Of a DNA stretch of 64,000 nt, positions 31,658 through 40,195 are shown piece by piece. Below the pieces are notes generated by a model. It ran no database searches. It was not told the DNA's origin and was given only the letters and a program-made list of their open reading frames with translations. Every line of letters starts with the position of its first letter. The stretch's first letter is position 1. The DNA is from a virus. The translations under genes were made by a program, and so were the position numbers. The stretch lies in IMG/VR virus record IMGVR_UViG_3300034073_005046, positions 1 to 64,000 of that record; one strand, given 5' to 3'.

Positions 31658-33797
31658 TAGCACTTGGGATCGGGGTAGTCGAAAGCGCGATGTGTCGCCG
31701 GCTTTTTCGCTCGGCAGAGCGAGAGTCACCTATGAGTTTCCGAATCGTCGAAGCAATAAGATATTTGGCCATAGGCTCGGAAATATCACCTTCCAAGATG
31801 GGTTAAGCACCCAGCTCAACGACAGCAGGAACGATCTTATCAACGAGGTGTATGGCGAGAGGGGTATTGGAGGCTACAGGTATAAGCCTGTATCACATAC
31901 TTACATCAGACCTACTCTGATCGGGTCTGATCTCATCGTGCTCGGCCACGGTGCTCCGAGGTCTGGAGGATATGAGAACTGCGTGTTGGTCGGGGCTCAG
32001 TGTGCGGATGGGACCGATACACAGTGCGAGGTTGGTAAATGTGAAGTGGGTAGGTTGAGCCGCGTAAGCGGTACGAAGTGGAGATACGACTCATTGACGG
32101 TTCCTGGCCTATACTACTTCGTGTTTGGGACGGAGAGGGTTGAGCTGAAGCCCGTAGTGCGAGGGAGATTTTCGCTTCCGGCAGGGGCCGGAGTCATCGA
32201 TGTTATCTATCCCGCCAGCCCTTCCGGCACTATCTACCTCCCCCTCAACACCTACAACGCTGAGACGTTCACCCGGAGAGTTGTTAGGCAGGTGTTCTCT
32301 GGTACCACCGACGACCTCCGACTCATCACCGACTCCGTCGATAACTTCGCCAGAGGTTTATTGGGACTAAATAAGGCAGAGGATAAGGTGGAGCAGGAGG
32401 TGAAAGATCGGCTCCTGGACCTATTGTACTCGACCACTGACATCTCTTGGCACCCTTCTCTCTTCGATACGGTTGAGGGAGTATGGACCCAGCGATACGA
32501 AGGCATCGATATGACGAACCGGGATTTCGCGTTCCGATGCTACGAGCAGCTCACAACGCTGTATAATTCTGGACTCCAGATCGCCATGAGTGGCCTGAAG
32601 GTGGCGAGAGTTGTGGTTGATCAGGAGATTGGGAGGCCGGTGTATGGAAGATTGCCAGGGATCTCCGGGGCGTATAACACCGATGAGGAAGATAAGGCGG
32701 CGAAATGGTTGACCTCTGGCGCGGACAGCGAGCTATCTGGGTCCAAGACTCTCATCGACACGTTCTACCGTACATTTCTCGATCCGGCTACCTGCTACCC
32801 TCTCAACCTCGATTGGATCGCCCAGCATATGGGATTCATTGGGGGGTTGTGGAATCTCGAGTGGTCAGTGAGAACGAAGCGCACATTGATTGCTAATGCC
32901 CATGTAAACAAAATTCCCGAGGGAGGAATGTGGACGAAAAATCCCGAATCAGATACACTACGTACCATAGATCTTAGTCGTATAGAACGTATAAAAATAG
33001 ACTATTACTCTGATCCCTCTTCTACAACTTATATTTATAAGTTCGGAAAGCCAAATTACCCTCAAACTCCTTCTGGGTATAGATTTGGGGGGCTTGACTC
33101 TCTTTCGATACCTCCTGTATATAGATTTGGAGAGACAGATCCCGATGTTGGTTACAGGTTCGGGGAGTTGGATACATCTACAGATCCGGATACATACCGG
33201 TTTGGTTATAAAGCTAGAGCCGACGGTTTAGGGAATGTACTAACATTGTACAAGTATAGCTCGAAAGTCTATGATTCTGACTCTAAAACAACCTCTATAG
33301 TTCCGACATCAGATCTTGTTGTAGATATGGGCAGATGGCAGGGGATTTTACCCTCTCGTGGTAGCCTATTGACTCTACTTTTCATGTTTTGGGCTTTTGA
33401 TATAAAGTCTAATAGCCCAGAAGAGTTAGTCTATGACCCCCGTGACTATACATTTTCCGTACGAAGCGGCTTAAGGTCAACTGAGATATCTGCACCGATC
33501 AACGTCCCTTATATTGTGGACACACTAAAAGTGGGAGACGACACCGATGCGGAGGTGTATAATTACCCAAACCAGCTCATCGCAGATACCAGTACGTGTC
33601 AGGATGAATTGTCAGCTAATACGACGGTGGTGCGGATGCCTTTCTACTACAACAGAAATGGTAGATCTTGGGATGCGGCTCAGAGTATACTGGAAAATTA
33701 TGCCCCCGAAACCTCCATTAAGCGTATACAATATCCCTATGCTAATGCAGATCTGCTTGTCTGCGAAGACGTATTTTTTGAGCCCGTTGTTGAATAA
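31644..33797 (+). CDS. gpI-like baseplate/tail protein with YRFG repeats
   Basis: A 717-residue protein. At about 385-420 it has the segment Y-P-L-N-L-D-W-I-A-Q-H-M-G, then W-N-L-E-W-S, then K-R-T-L-I-A-N-A, which is the diagnostic centre of P2 gpI-type tail proteins. After it comes a stretch of five (Y)-(R/K)-F-G repeats at about 465-525 (Y-K-F-G, then Y-R-F-G four times) spaced 10-17 residues, unlike standard gpI, and a beta-rich C-terminus with a few Cys. The DNA from about 32930 to 33790, coding the repeat and C-terminal part, is clearly AT-richer, hinting at a separately acquired domain. Start ATG 31644 lies inside the J-like gene. Confidence 0.7.
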   Translation: MISSNSTWDRGSRKRDVSPAFSLGRARVTYEFPNRRSNKIFGHRLGNITFQDGLSTQLNDSRNDLINEVYGERGIGGYRYKPVSHTYIRPTLIGSDLIVLGHGAPRSGGYENCVLVGAQCADGTDTQCEVGKCEVGRLSRVSGTKWRYDSLTVPGLYYFVFGTERVELKPVVRGRFSLPAGAGVIDVIYPASPSGTIYLPLNTYNAETFTRRVVRQVFSGTTDDLRLITDSVDNFARGLLGLNKAEDKVEQEVKDRLLDLLYSTTDISWHPSLFDTVEGVWTQRYEGIDMTNRDFAFRCYEQLTTLYNSGLQIAMSGLKVARVVVDQEIGRPVYGRLPGISGAYNTDEEDKAAKWLTSGADSELSGSKTLIDTFYRTFLDPATCYPLNLDWIAQHMGFIGGLWNLEWSVRTKRTLIANAHVNKIPEGGMWTKNPESDTLRTIDLSRIERIKIDYYSDPSSTTYIYKFGKPNYPQTPSGYRFGGLDSLSIPPVYRFGETDPDVGYRFGELDTSTDPDTYRFGYKARADGLGNVLTLYKYSSKVYDSDSKTTSIVPTSDLVVDMGRWQGILPSRGSLLTLLFMFWAFDIKSNSPEELVYDPRDYTFSVRSGLRSTEISAPINVPYIVDTLKVGDDTDAEVYNYPNQLIADTSTCQDELSANTTVVRMPFYYNRNGRSWDAAQSILENYAPETSIKRIQYPYANADLLVCEDVFFEPVVE

Positions 33798-36700
33798 TGA
33801 CTGAGAATCCTTTCAAGGGCCTTGTGGCCGCTACTGAGATACAACAACGTATCGTTGAGAGCCTCGGCGTACCTTTCGCCGACCCCTTCAACGAAGAAGC
33901 AATCATTGCGGATGTAAACGATCCGAAGAAGCTTGGGCGAGTAAAGGTTACCACGAGTGATGGGATTACCTCACAGAATTGGGTGCCGGTGGCCGGATCG
34001 AGTCGGGGTACGTTGAGTGCGAGGTACATCGGGGCGAGGGTTCTGGTAACGAAGAGAGATGGCCGATCGGAGAATATGTATGTCCTTGGTGTGGTCAGGA
34101 ATGATCCGGAGGTCGGGGTTACAGGTAATCCGATACAACTCCCAATCATCGACGAAAGCATGGGTGTTTGGAACAACACCGTCTCTGATGAGGGGATGAA
34201 GTGCAATGAGGGGAATGAGGGCAAGGTATATATCCTGAGCACGGAGATGAACCAAGATGTTGTTGTCTGCTTGCGTCGGACCAGCAAGCAAGTGGGCAAT
34301 AAGTCGGCTTGGGCATGGAAATCGTTGACGAATGGATTGTGGGTTGAGAAGGGTTATAACCCGGGCAACGAGACGACACCGGCAATTTCGCAGTCACAAC
34401 GAAACAACCCGGGCATCCCTGCTTGTACCGAATCGTTGTTGGGTGAGGTTCATGAGTTCACCGAAGATAGGGGGTTCCGGACCACTACGATGGTGTGCAG
34501 GCGCGATGAGAACAAGGATTACAACTGGATGCCGCTTAGCTCTCCGCCGGTTTTCTTTCGAACAACGCTTCCCAAATGCTCGGAGAAGGTCCATGGCATG
34601 GAGGCTGTCGTAGATGATGGCAATAACTCAGAGTTCATGGTTTGTCAGAGGTACCAGGGACTTATGCGCTGGGTCCGGCAAGGTCGTCGTATCCCTCATA
34701 AGTTCTATGGCAATGAAAAACCCCTGAGCCGTGTTCAGTTCACAACTAGATTTAACCAGATCTCAGCGTTGGAGGAAGATATAAGCCTTAGCGAGAACGA
34801 TAAGTGGCAAGAGACAGAGGACATGATCGATATCGCCTTCGATGAGACGATCAAAGATGTCCCATTGACTGGCACTGACCCTAAACTTAAAGCGCTATTG
34901 CAGGCGGCAGGCCTGGTTCCCGCCACCGCATTCGATGGGGCTCAGACGATGCGGAGAGTCGCCAGCGAAGCGCTAAGAAAACGGACTGGCCTCCCTATCG
35001 AGACCATCACAGCGTTGATACGGGAGGATCTGGATCGAGATGGGGTGTTGACACCCGCTACTGCGCAAGCGCTAGAAGGTGTGGGCCGTACAGTCGATGT
35101 GTTGGTCAACGGAGTAGCGGACGGCGACATTGAAGGAGCGTTGCTTGGCATCGGCCAGACTACTCTCCGAAACGCCCTTCTGAGCCTTGAGCCCCGTGCT
35201 GCGTCGGTGATGACTGGCTTGATGAGCGGAGGGATCATGGGCGCTGTGGACAGCGCGGTGGCCATTGGCCTAGACCAACTCCCGCCTGAAGTTAATAAGT
35301 ATGTTTCTCCAGTCCTCGGGATAGCGAAGAACTTCCTACTATCATCTTACCCTAAATCGCTTGAGAACATCTTGAGTTCGGCTTCGGGCGGAGGTTTACT
35401 GGGAGCCGTATCTAGTACGGTGAATGGGGCGATTGGGAATAACATCGTAACGCCTCAGCTCCTATCTACTCTCGCGACAGGATTGACGTCAGGCAATTTC
35501 GGCGATGTATCGAAGCTTTTCGGATCTCTGGGTAACCTCGACCAGATTGCTAAGCTTCCCGCTCCGGCTGATTCCCTGCCTGCTTTGGCCACCACGGCCT
35601 TGGGTATCGCCGGACAAGCCGAAGCGATGAAGAATCTGTTGGGGGAGGGGGGCATCGGCCTAGACAACCTTGATCAGTTGATGGGTGGCGGTTTCAGCGC
35701 GGCTACGACGATCGTGTCGGGTGTGAAGGGTCTGGCTGGACTCTTTGGTGGCAGCGGATCCCTCGGCTGCCCCTGCGACCCGAAATGCCGGAAAACGAAG
35801 CATGGGGAGGACAGTGACAACAATAATTTAATCGAACCTTGTGGTGCGATGACCGCTAACAATGCGAATTCTGCGACACCCACTGGAAACCCACTTCTCA
35901 ACAACATCGGTCCTATTGCTGAAGCGTTGAAGCTGCTTCCGACGGATGTCGGGGCGGATCTTATACCGAAGAATATCCGAGATGTCAGCAGGATGATAGC
36001 CTCGAACCAAAGGGTTCGAGATATGGCGGAAACCGTATATAGCACTCGATTTGCGGACCAAGTAGACAAGATAGCAGAAGATACCTACACTGCTGAGGCT
36101 GTAGAAAAGACGGTCAAAGTAATCGACAATAACATCACCCGTATCGAGTCGGTAGAGAAAAAACTTATCGATACGTTGTATAACCTCCTCGCGGCTGTTG
36201 TGTATGACAAGAAACTATCTGGGCGTGATCCGGCCATCCTCCCTACCCTTATCAGGGATATCAGAGAGAATTCTCAAGCGATCAAGGACTTATATCGGTT
36301 CACCGCTAAACTAGATAGGGTGAAGAATGGGGGAACGGCCGGTGTAAACGTGACAACTAGCATAGCTAAATCTTTTCAGAATATTCCTGATCTTCAGGCG
36401 TTGATACGCCTGAATCGCAAAAAGGCCCTAGAACTCCTAAGAAACGGGGTTACGCCAGCGTACCGGGAGTGGAAGAGCATGGATCCCGGGTTCGGATTGT
36501 CCACGAAACTTGGTGCGTATGATCCGCCCATTCCCGATCCCTATGGGTCAGAGAAAACTCTATTCAACAAAGACCGAATTCTCGCGATCAGCATCGAGTC
36601 GAAGGTAGGAGATAACTCACCGCCCGAAGACAACACGACTCTGGATTTGGCTTTATCGTCTCAGCAGTTAAATAGACTGAAATCTGCATCGACGAGGTCT

Positions 36701-36838
36701 TTGGGTCTTGGTGAAAGAGAGTTGAATAGTCTGGGAGACATCTCCCCCTCTGACCTAGAGTCAGTCAACTCTGATCTCGGTGAAAGCACCTTATACGACA
36801 CGATTGTTGGTCGGGAGGGCCAGACCGATTGTGAATAA
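33797..36838 (+). CDS. Baseplate spike/hub protein with gpV/gp5-type OB domain
   Basis: A 1,013-residue protein. Residues about 33-100 form a gpV/gp5-like OB-fold: A-D-V-N-D-P-K-K-L-G-R-V-K-V, W-V-P-V-A-G, I-G-A-R-V-L-V, Y-V-L-G-V-V. In phages this domain starts the central spike below the hub. Residues about 120-310 hold Cys-containing repeats of a small beta motif; 380-640 is Ala/Gly/Leu-rich helical with glycine-zipper-like stretches; a C-P-C-D-P-K-C cluster occurs near 655; the C-terminal third is helical. The size greatly exceeds a normal gpV, so it is likely a fusion or expansion. Its stop overlaps the terminase start. Confidence 0.7.
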   Translation: MTENPFKGLVAATEIQQRIVESLGVPFADPFNEEAIIADVNDPKKLGRVKVTTSDGITSQNWVPVAGSSRGTLSARYIGARVLVTKRDGRSENMYVLGVVRNDPEVGVTGNPIQLPIIDESMGVWNNTVSDEGMKCNEGNEGKVYILSTEMNQDVVVCLRRTSKQVGNKSAWAWKSLTNGLWVEKGYNPGNETTPAISQSQRNNPGIPACTESLLGEVHEFTEDRGFRTTTMVCRRDENKDYNWMPLSSPPVFFRTTLPKCSEKVHGMEAVVDDGNNSEFMVCQRYQGLMRWVRQGRRIPHKFYGNEKPLSRVQFTTRFNQISALEEDISLSENDKWQETEDMIDIAFDETIKDVPLTGTDPKLKALLQAAGLVPATAFDGAQTMRRVASEALRKRTGLPIETITALIREDLDRDGVLTPATAQALEGVGRTVDVLVNGVADGDIEGALLGIGQTTLRNALLSLEPRAASVMTGLMSGGIMGAVDSAVAIGLDQLPPEVNKYVSPVLGIAKNFLLSSYPKSLENILSSASGGGLLGAVSSTVNGAIGNNIVTPQLLSTLATGLTSGNFGDVSKLFGSLGNLDQIAKLPAPADSLPALATTALGIAGQAEAMKNLLGEGGIGLDNLDQLMGGGFSAATTIVSGVKGLAGLFGGSGSLGCPCDPKCRKTKHGEDSDNNNLIEPCGAMTANNANSATPTGNPLLNNIGPIAEALKLLPTDVGADLIPKNIRDVSRMIASNQRVRDMAETVYSTRFADQVDKIAEDTYTAEAVEKTVKVIDNNITRIESVEKKLIDTLYNLLAAVVYDKKLSGRDPAILPTLIRDIRENSQAIKDLYRFTAKLDRVKNGGTAGVNVTTSIAKSFQNIPDLQALIRLNRKKALELLRNGVTPAYREWKSMDPGFGLSTKLGAYDPPIPDPYGSEKTLFNKDRILAISIESKVGDNSPPEDNTTLDLALSSQQLNRLKSASTRSLGLGERELNSLGDISPSDLESVNSDLGESTLYDTIVGREGQTDCE
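36393..36414. repeat. 9-bp inverted repeat inside the spike gene
   Basis: TTCAGGCGT-TGAT-ACGCCTGAA, perfect with a 4-nt loop. A second one, CTCGAACC/GGTTCGAG, is at 36001-36020. Confidence 0.75.
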
Positions 36839-38411
36839 AGCGCAGAGAGATAAGGAGAAGGAAATAGTATTGGAGATGTCGAAAGACATTGAGAACCTTT
36901 CCCTGTCCGATAAAAAAGAGCTACTTAGGCTTCGATGTCGCACTGAGTTTATAACTTTCGCTAAGTTTATAACTCGAGAAGTAAGTACTAATGGTGTTTT
37001 CGTGCCATACAAAGTACACTCATTGATTTGTGATTATGTACAAGGGATTTGTGATGGTGAACCGAAATACCGTAGAACCGTAATTTCTTTGCCACCTAGA
37101 ACAGGTAAATCTTTGCTTCTTTCTAAATTAATGCCCACATGGCAGTTAGGCAGGAGTCCAACGGCACAATTTATTCTAGCTTCGTATGCCCTTAAACTAA
37201 GCCAAGAAGCCAGCCGTTCTATCTTAGCTTATACTACAAGCGAAGCATTTCACTGGGTATTTCCAGAATGTGAAGTTTTGGAAAAAAATTCTAATTTAAA
37301 AACTATAAGGTCCGAGCAAGGTGGACTAATTATGTCCGCATCGGCTGGTGGTGGTGTAACAGGTTTTGGCTACGGAGTAATTAGCGAAGATGATTTGCCA
37401 GGAATCGGCATCATGGATGACTTACTTGAAGATGGTAATTCTCCACAAGTCCTTGAATCGGCATTTTCTTGGGCAGCAGCTCAGTTTCTCACTAGAGGTT
37501 TGCCAAATAACTGCGTAGCTAGCATCGGAACTCGATTCCACAAAGAAGATGTTTCAGGTAGGCTTATCTCTAGTGATCCAGAAGGCTGGTTACAGTTGAA
37601 TGTCCCAGCCCTGTGTATGGACGAAGATAACGACCCGCTGGGAAGAAAACTAGATGAATCACACTGGCCTGAGTTTTTCCCCACTTCTGCCCTGGAAAGT
37701 ATCAAGAAACAGGATCCCAAGACGTTCGAAGTACTGTATCAAGGTCGGCCGAGCGGTGAGAGCGGGGCGATATTCAAGGATTTTTGGTTTGAGTACCATG
37801 ATAAAAACAAAGAGAACTACGAGTATATCTACGCTTCCGCTGACACCGCCTTGAAGAAAGGGGAGATGAACGATTCGTCTGTAATCTGTATTTTCGGTGT
37901 CGTTAAAAGGACTAGGAAACTTCACCTGCTCCATGTATATAAAGAAAAAATGGAATTTCCCGAACTCCTTAAGGCTATGCCGTTGTGGCTAAAGACTTGG
38001 CGTGTCCGAACCCTGTATATCGAAGCGAGGGCTTCTGGTCTCCCTCTTATACAAATGCTCCGCAAGGAGCTGCAGATACCTGTGCGTGAGGTCATCCCGA
38101 CCAAAGATAAAATCGCTCGAGCCAACGAAATCGCTCCGATTGCGGAGGAAGGACGGATCTCAATCTACTCTGATATCCCTAACCTCGGTGAGCTGATGGC
38201 CGAGTTGACAGCTTTCCCGTTTACAAAACACGACGACTTTGTGGACAGTTTTGTCCTCGGTGTGACTGTATTCCGCGATGAGATTATGGGGTCGGCTAAG
38301 GCGGCTCATGGCGGTAGCCGTATTCATCTTCCACAAGCAAACCACACTAGCGGCTTACAACGGACGACAAGTCGTCTGGGACGAGGATCGTTGAAAACGA
38401 CGTACATGTGA
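36831..38411 (+). CDS. terL: Terminase large subunit
   Basis: A 526-residue packaging motor. Walker A is P-P-R-T-G-K-S (88-94); the ATPase Walker B-type segment is G-I-M-D-D-L-L-E-D (about 195). The RNase H-like nuclease is visible as S-A-D-T-A x8 N-D-S-S-V (about 335-352), Y-I-E-A-R-A-S-G (about 395) and K-H-D-D-F-V-D-S-F (about 464-472). It cuts and translocates phage DNA into heads. Start is GTG 36831 inside the end of the spike gene; a longer open frame is in-frame with coding of the spike gene and is rejected. DNA from about 36840 to 37690 (ATPase part) is AT-rich, the nuclease part is not. No small subunit is seen nearby. Confidence 0.92.
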   Translation: MNKAQRDKEKEIVLEMSKDIENLSLSDKKELLRLRCRTEFITFAKFITREVSTNGVFVPYKVHSLICDYVQGICDGEPKYRRTVISLPPRTGKSLLLSKLMPTWQLGRSPTAQFILASYALKLSQEASRSILAYTTSEAFHWVFPECEVLEKNSNLKTIRSEQGGLIMSASAGGGVTGFGYGVISEDDLPGIGIMDDLLEDGNSPQVLESAFSWAAAQFLTRGLPNNCVASIGTRFHKEDVSGRLISSDPEGWLQLNVPALCMDEDNDPLGRKLDESHWPEFFPTSALESIKKQDPKTFEVLYQGRPSGESGAIFKDFWFEYHDKNKENYEYIYASADTALKKGEMNDSSVICIFGVVKRTRKLHLLHVYKEKMEFPELLKAMPLWLKTWRVRTLYIEARASGLPLIQMLRKELQIPVREVIPTKDKIARANEIAPIAEEGRISIYSDIPNLGELMAELTAFPFTKHDDFVDSFVLGVTVFRDEIMGSAKAAHGGSRIHLPQANHTSGLQRTTSRLGRGSLKTTYM

Positions 38412-38413
38412 GT

Positions 38414-38433
38414 TTGTGTGTTATAATACACAA
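38414..38433. repeat. Inverted repeat over thioredoxin/sigma promoter
   Basis: TTGTGTGTTATAATACACAA: nine of ten positions are symmetric; the -10 TATAAT is at the centre. Operator-like. Confidence 0.7.
38419..38427 (+). promoter_or_regulatory. Extended -10 promoter before thioredoxin and sigma genes
   Basis: TGTTATAAT, about 29 nt before ATG 38456, at the centre of a 20-bp inverted repeat (38414-38433) that could be an operator. Confidence 0.65.
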
Positions 38434-38455
38434 GTATTAGTTTACAACCTTCTCT

Positions 38456-38782
38456 ATGACTGACACTAACGATTTTCGCTACAGGGTCGTGTTTTTCACA
38501 CAAAACGGATGCCCAGCCTGCGATGCCATGGCTCCCATCTGGGCGAAAGTCGCCGGGGAAGTAGCTGAAGAGTACCCAGAACTACAAGTGGGTTGGGGAG
38601 AATTTAATGTCCTTGATGACAACTGGGAGTTTTTAGAGTCTCTTGTTCCCGGCGAATCTGGCAACGGAACCCCCGAATTCGCCATTTTTGATGAAGATTG
38701 CGAACTCATCGCATTTAACGGCGACGGGATCATGCCCGCCAGCCAACTCAAAGATTTCGTAATCTCCTCGATTCGTAAGTAA
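38456..38782 (+). CDS. Thioredoxin-like protein
   Basis: A 108-residue thioredoxin fold with the redox pair C19-P-A-C22 and the cis-proline loop G-T-P-E-F (71-75). It could reduce ribonucleotide reductase or other phage or host targets; thioredoxins are frequent in cyanophages. An extended -10 (TGTTATAAT, 38419-38427), inside a near-perfect 20-bp inverted repeat (38414-38433), lies about 30 nt before the ATG, so it is not only a late read-through from terminase. The sigma factor follows 4 nt after its stop, so both are likely on one transcript. Confidence 0.85.
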   Translation: MTDTNDFRYRVVFFTQNGCPACDAMAPIWAKVAGEVAEEYPELQVGWGEFNVLDDNWEFLESLVPGESGNGTPEFAIFDEDCELIAFNGDGIMPASQLKDFVISSIRK

Positions 38783-38786
38783 TCAC

Positions 38787-39503
38787 ATGGATTTGAATTC
38801 TAAGCACCGGGGTAGGAAGCGCACGGAGTACGAGGTTACCCGGGACAGGCATATCCGCGAGAATATGTGGAAAGCGGCTCATGTAGCGAGGAAGGTATCG
38901 ACGTTTAGCGGCTTACCTTTCGAGGATCTGAGGTCCGTTGCCCTCGAAGCGATGGTCAAACTCTACGACAAGTGGGATCCGAGCCGGGCGAACTTCAGTA
39001 CGTGGCTGAATCGGTCACTTACGTTCCAGGTTCTTAACTACCTTCGCGACCACTCCCGGATGATCCGAATGCCAAGATTGTATGCCGATGTATACATGAA
39101 GATTCGGAAGATCATTGGGGCGAATCCGGACATCTCGGATTGTGAAGTGGCCGAGCAAACCGGTCTCGACGAGATCTTGATACGGGAGACGAGAAAGGCG
39201 TATCTTGTGACGTATACCGAAATCAATGAAGATACGGAGATGCCCGTTGAAGACGAGGAGCTGGACAAAGATACGTTGCCCAGGATGTTAGAGGACTACA
39301 AGGGTACGTTAGAGCGTTTGGCCGATTTACCCGAATCGGAGTACGATTTTCTCGTCGATGTGTACGTACACAAACGGGCTTATTCGACCATCGCTAGGAA
39401 AAACCCTGGCATCTGTAATGCCGAAAAGATACGGGCGAAGACAAACGAAATTATGGAGAAAATCTTGACCGAGGAGGATGACCCGTGGCCAGGAAGTATG
39501 TGA
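38787..39503 (+). CDS. Sigma-70 family RNA polymerase sigma factor
   Basis: A 238-residue protein with recognisable sigma-70 regions. Region 2 lies at about 25-97: F-E-D-L-R-S-V-A-L-E-A-M, K-W-D-P-S-R-A-N-F-S-T-W-L-N, and I-R-M-P at its end. A region 3-type helix-turn-helix is at about 100-140 (S-D-C-E-V-A-E-Q-T-G-L), and a shorter region 4-like C-terminal helix pair is at about 185-230. Such proteins direct host RNA polymerase to phage promoters. It is cotranscribed with thioredoxin from the class TGYTAnAAT promoter, i.e. expressed with middle genes, which fits a switch to late transcription. I infer it reads the GTTGAAAGC-N4-TAGAG elements. Confidence 0.8.
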   Translation: MDLNSKHRGRKRTEYEVTRDRHIRENMWKAAHVARKVSTFSGLPFEDLRSVALEAMVKLYDKWDPSRANFSTWLNRSLTFQVLNYLRDHSRMIRMPRLYADVYMKIRKIIGANPDISDCEVAEQTGLDEILIRETRKAYLVTYTEINEDTEMPVEDEELDKDTLPRMLEDYKGTLERLADLPESEYDFLVDVYVHKRAYSTIARKNPGICNAEKIRAKTNEIMEKILTEEDDPWPGSM

Positions 39504-40195
39504 CGGTTCTGGGGACCCAGTACAACAAGAAGGGGCTTGGAGCGAAATGGTCGGAGGTTGTCGCCTCGTATGAGGTGGGGGTGACCGTGGGTCCGGAGGA
39601 CTTCGCGTTCATCACCGACATACTACAACGGATACCGCGCTTCTCTAAAGTGTTGGCCCGGGGAAAACCGGTGTATCGGGTGGTTAACAAACGATTTAAC
39701 GGTAAGGTCGTCAAAGGCATCGTCCTGGTGACACCGAATTCGGGCTACGAGGTGTGGGTAGGGAAGAAAGTCATCATAGATGCGATGTTTCCGCCAATCA
39801 ATCTCCCCAACCCTGCCAAGCAAAATCGCCGCGATGCGTTGCGGGCGATGCGGGGAATCATCGAACCTCAGATACAACAGTATCGTCGGAGGTTTGCGGG
39901 CAAATCGGTGATCAAGTCGTCGTTGACAGGCAAGCCGATCCTCGGGCCGTATCACGTCGACCATGTGTATCCGTTTGTGAGGCTGGTCGAGGAGTGGTGC
40001 AGGGAGAGGGGGCACGATCTCGAGACGATACCGGTTAAGTGTCGGGGAGCGAGTTGCCGATTTGAGTCGGTGGACATGGCCGAGGACTGGTTTGACTATC
40101 ACGCATTTCACGCGGAATTCCAGGTCCTCGATGCGTCGGAGAATACCTCGAAGGGGTCAAGATACTTTGGGAGGAGTAAAGATTCGGTCGAATAG
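39485..40195 (+). CDS. DUF3223-like protein, possible nuclease
   Basis: A 236-residue protein. The C-terminal half contains L-T-G-K-P-I-L-G-P-Y-H-V-D-H-V-Y-P-F (about 145-162), then F-D-Y-H-A-F-H-A-E-F-Q-V-L and N-T-S-K-G (about 202-225). That pattern matches what I recall for DUF3223 (also found in a plant chloroplast protein) and looks like an HNH-style arrangement of His/Asp/Asn, so an endonuclease is possible. The function is not established. The first 60 residues are a separate basic domain. It overlaps the sigma gene by 19 nt and its 3' end overlaps the opposite-strand gene by 39 nt. Confidence 0.6.
   Translation: MARKYVTVLGTQYNKKGLGAKWSEVVASYEVGVTVGPEDFAFITDILQRIPRFSKVLARGKPVYRVVNKRFNGKVVKGIVLVTPNSGYEVWVGKKVIIDAMFPPINLPNPAKQNRRDALRAMRGIIEPQIQQYRRRFAGKSVIKSSLTGKPILGPYHVDHVYPFVRLVEEWCRERGHDLETIPVKCRGASCRFESVDMAEDWFDYHAFHAEFQVLDASENTSKGSRYFGRSKDSVE

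Noticed and set aside
36780-36830. Longer terminase start within the spike gene
   Set aside because: The segment is coding for the spike protein in another frame; GTG 36831 overlaps the stop in the usual coupled way.
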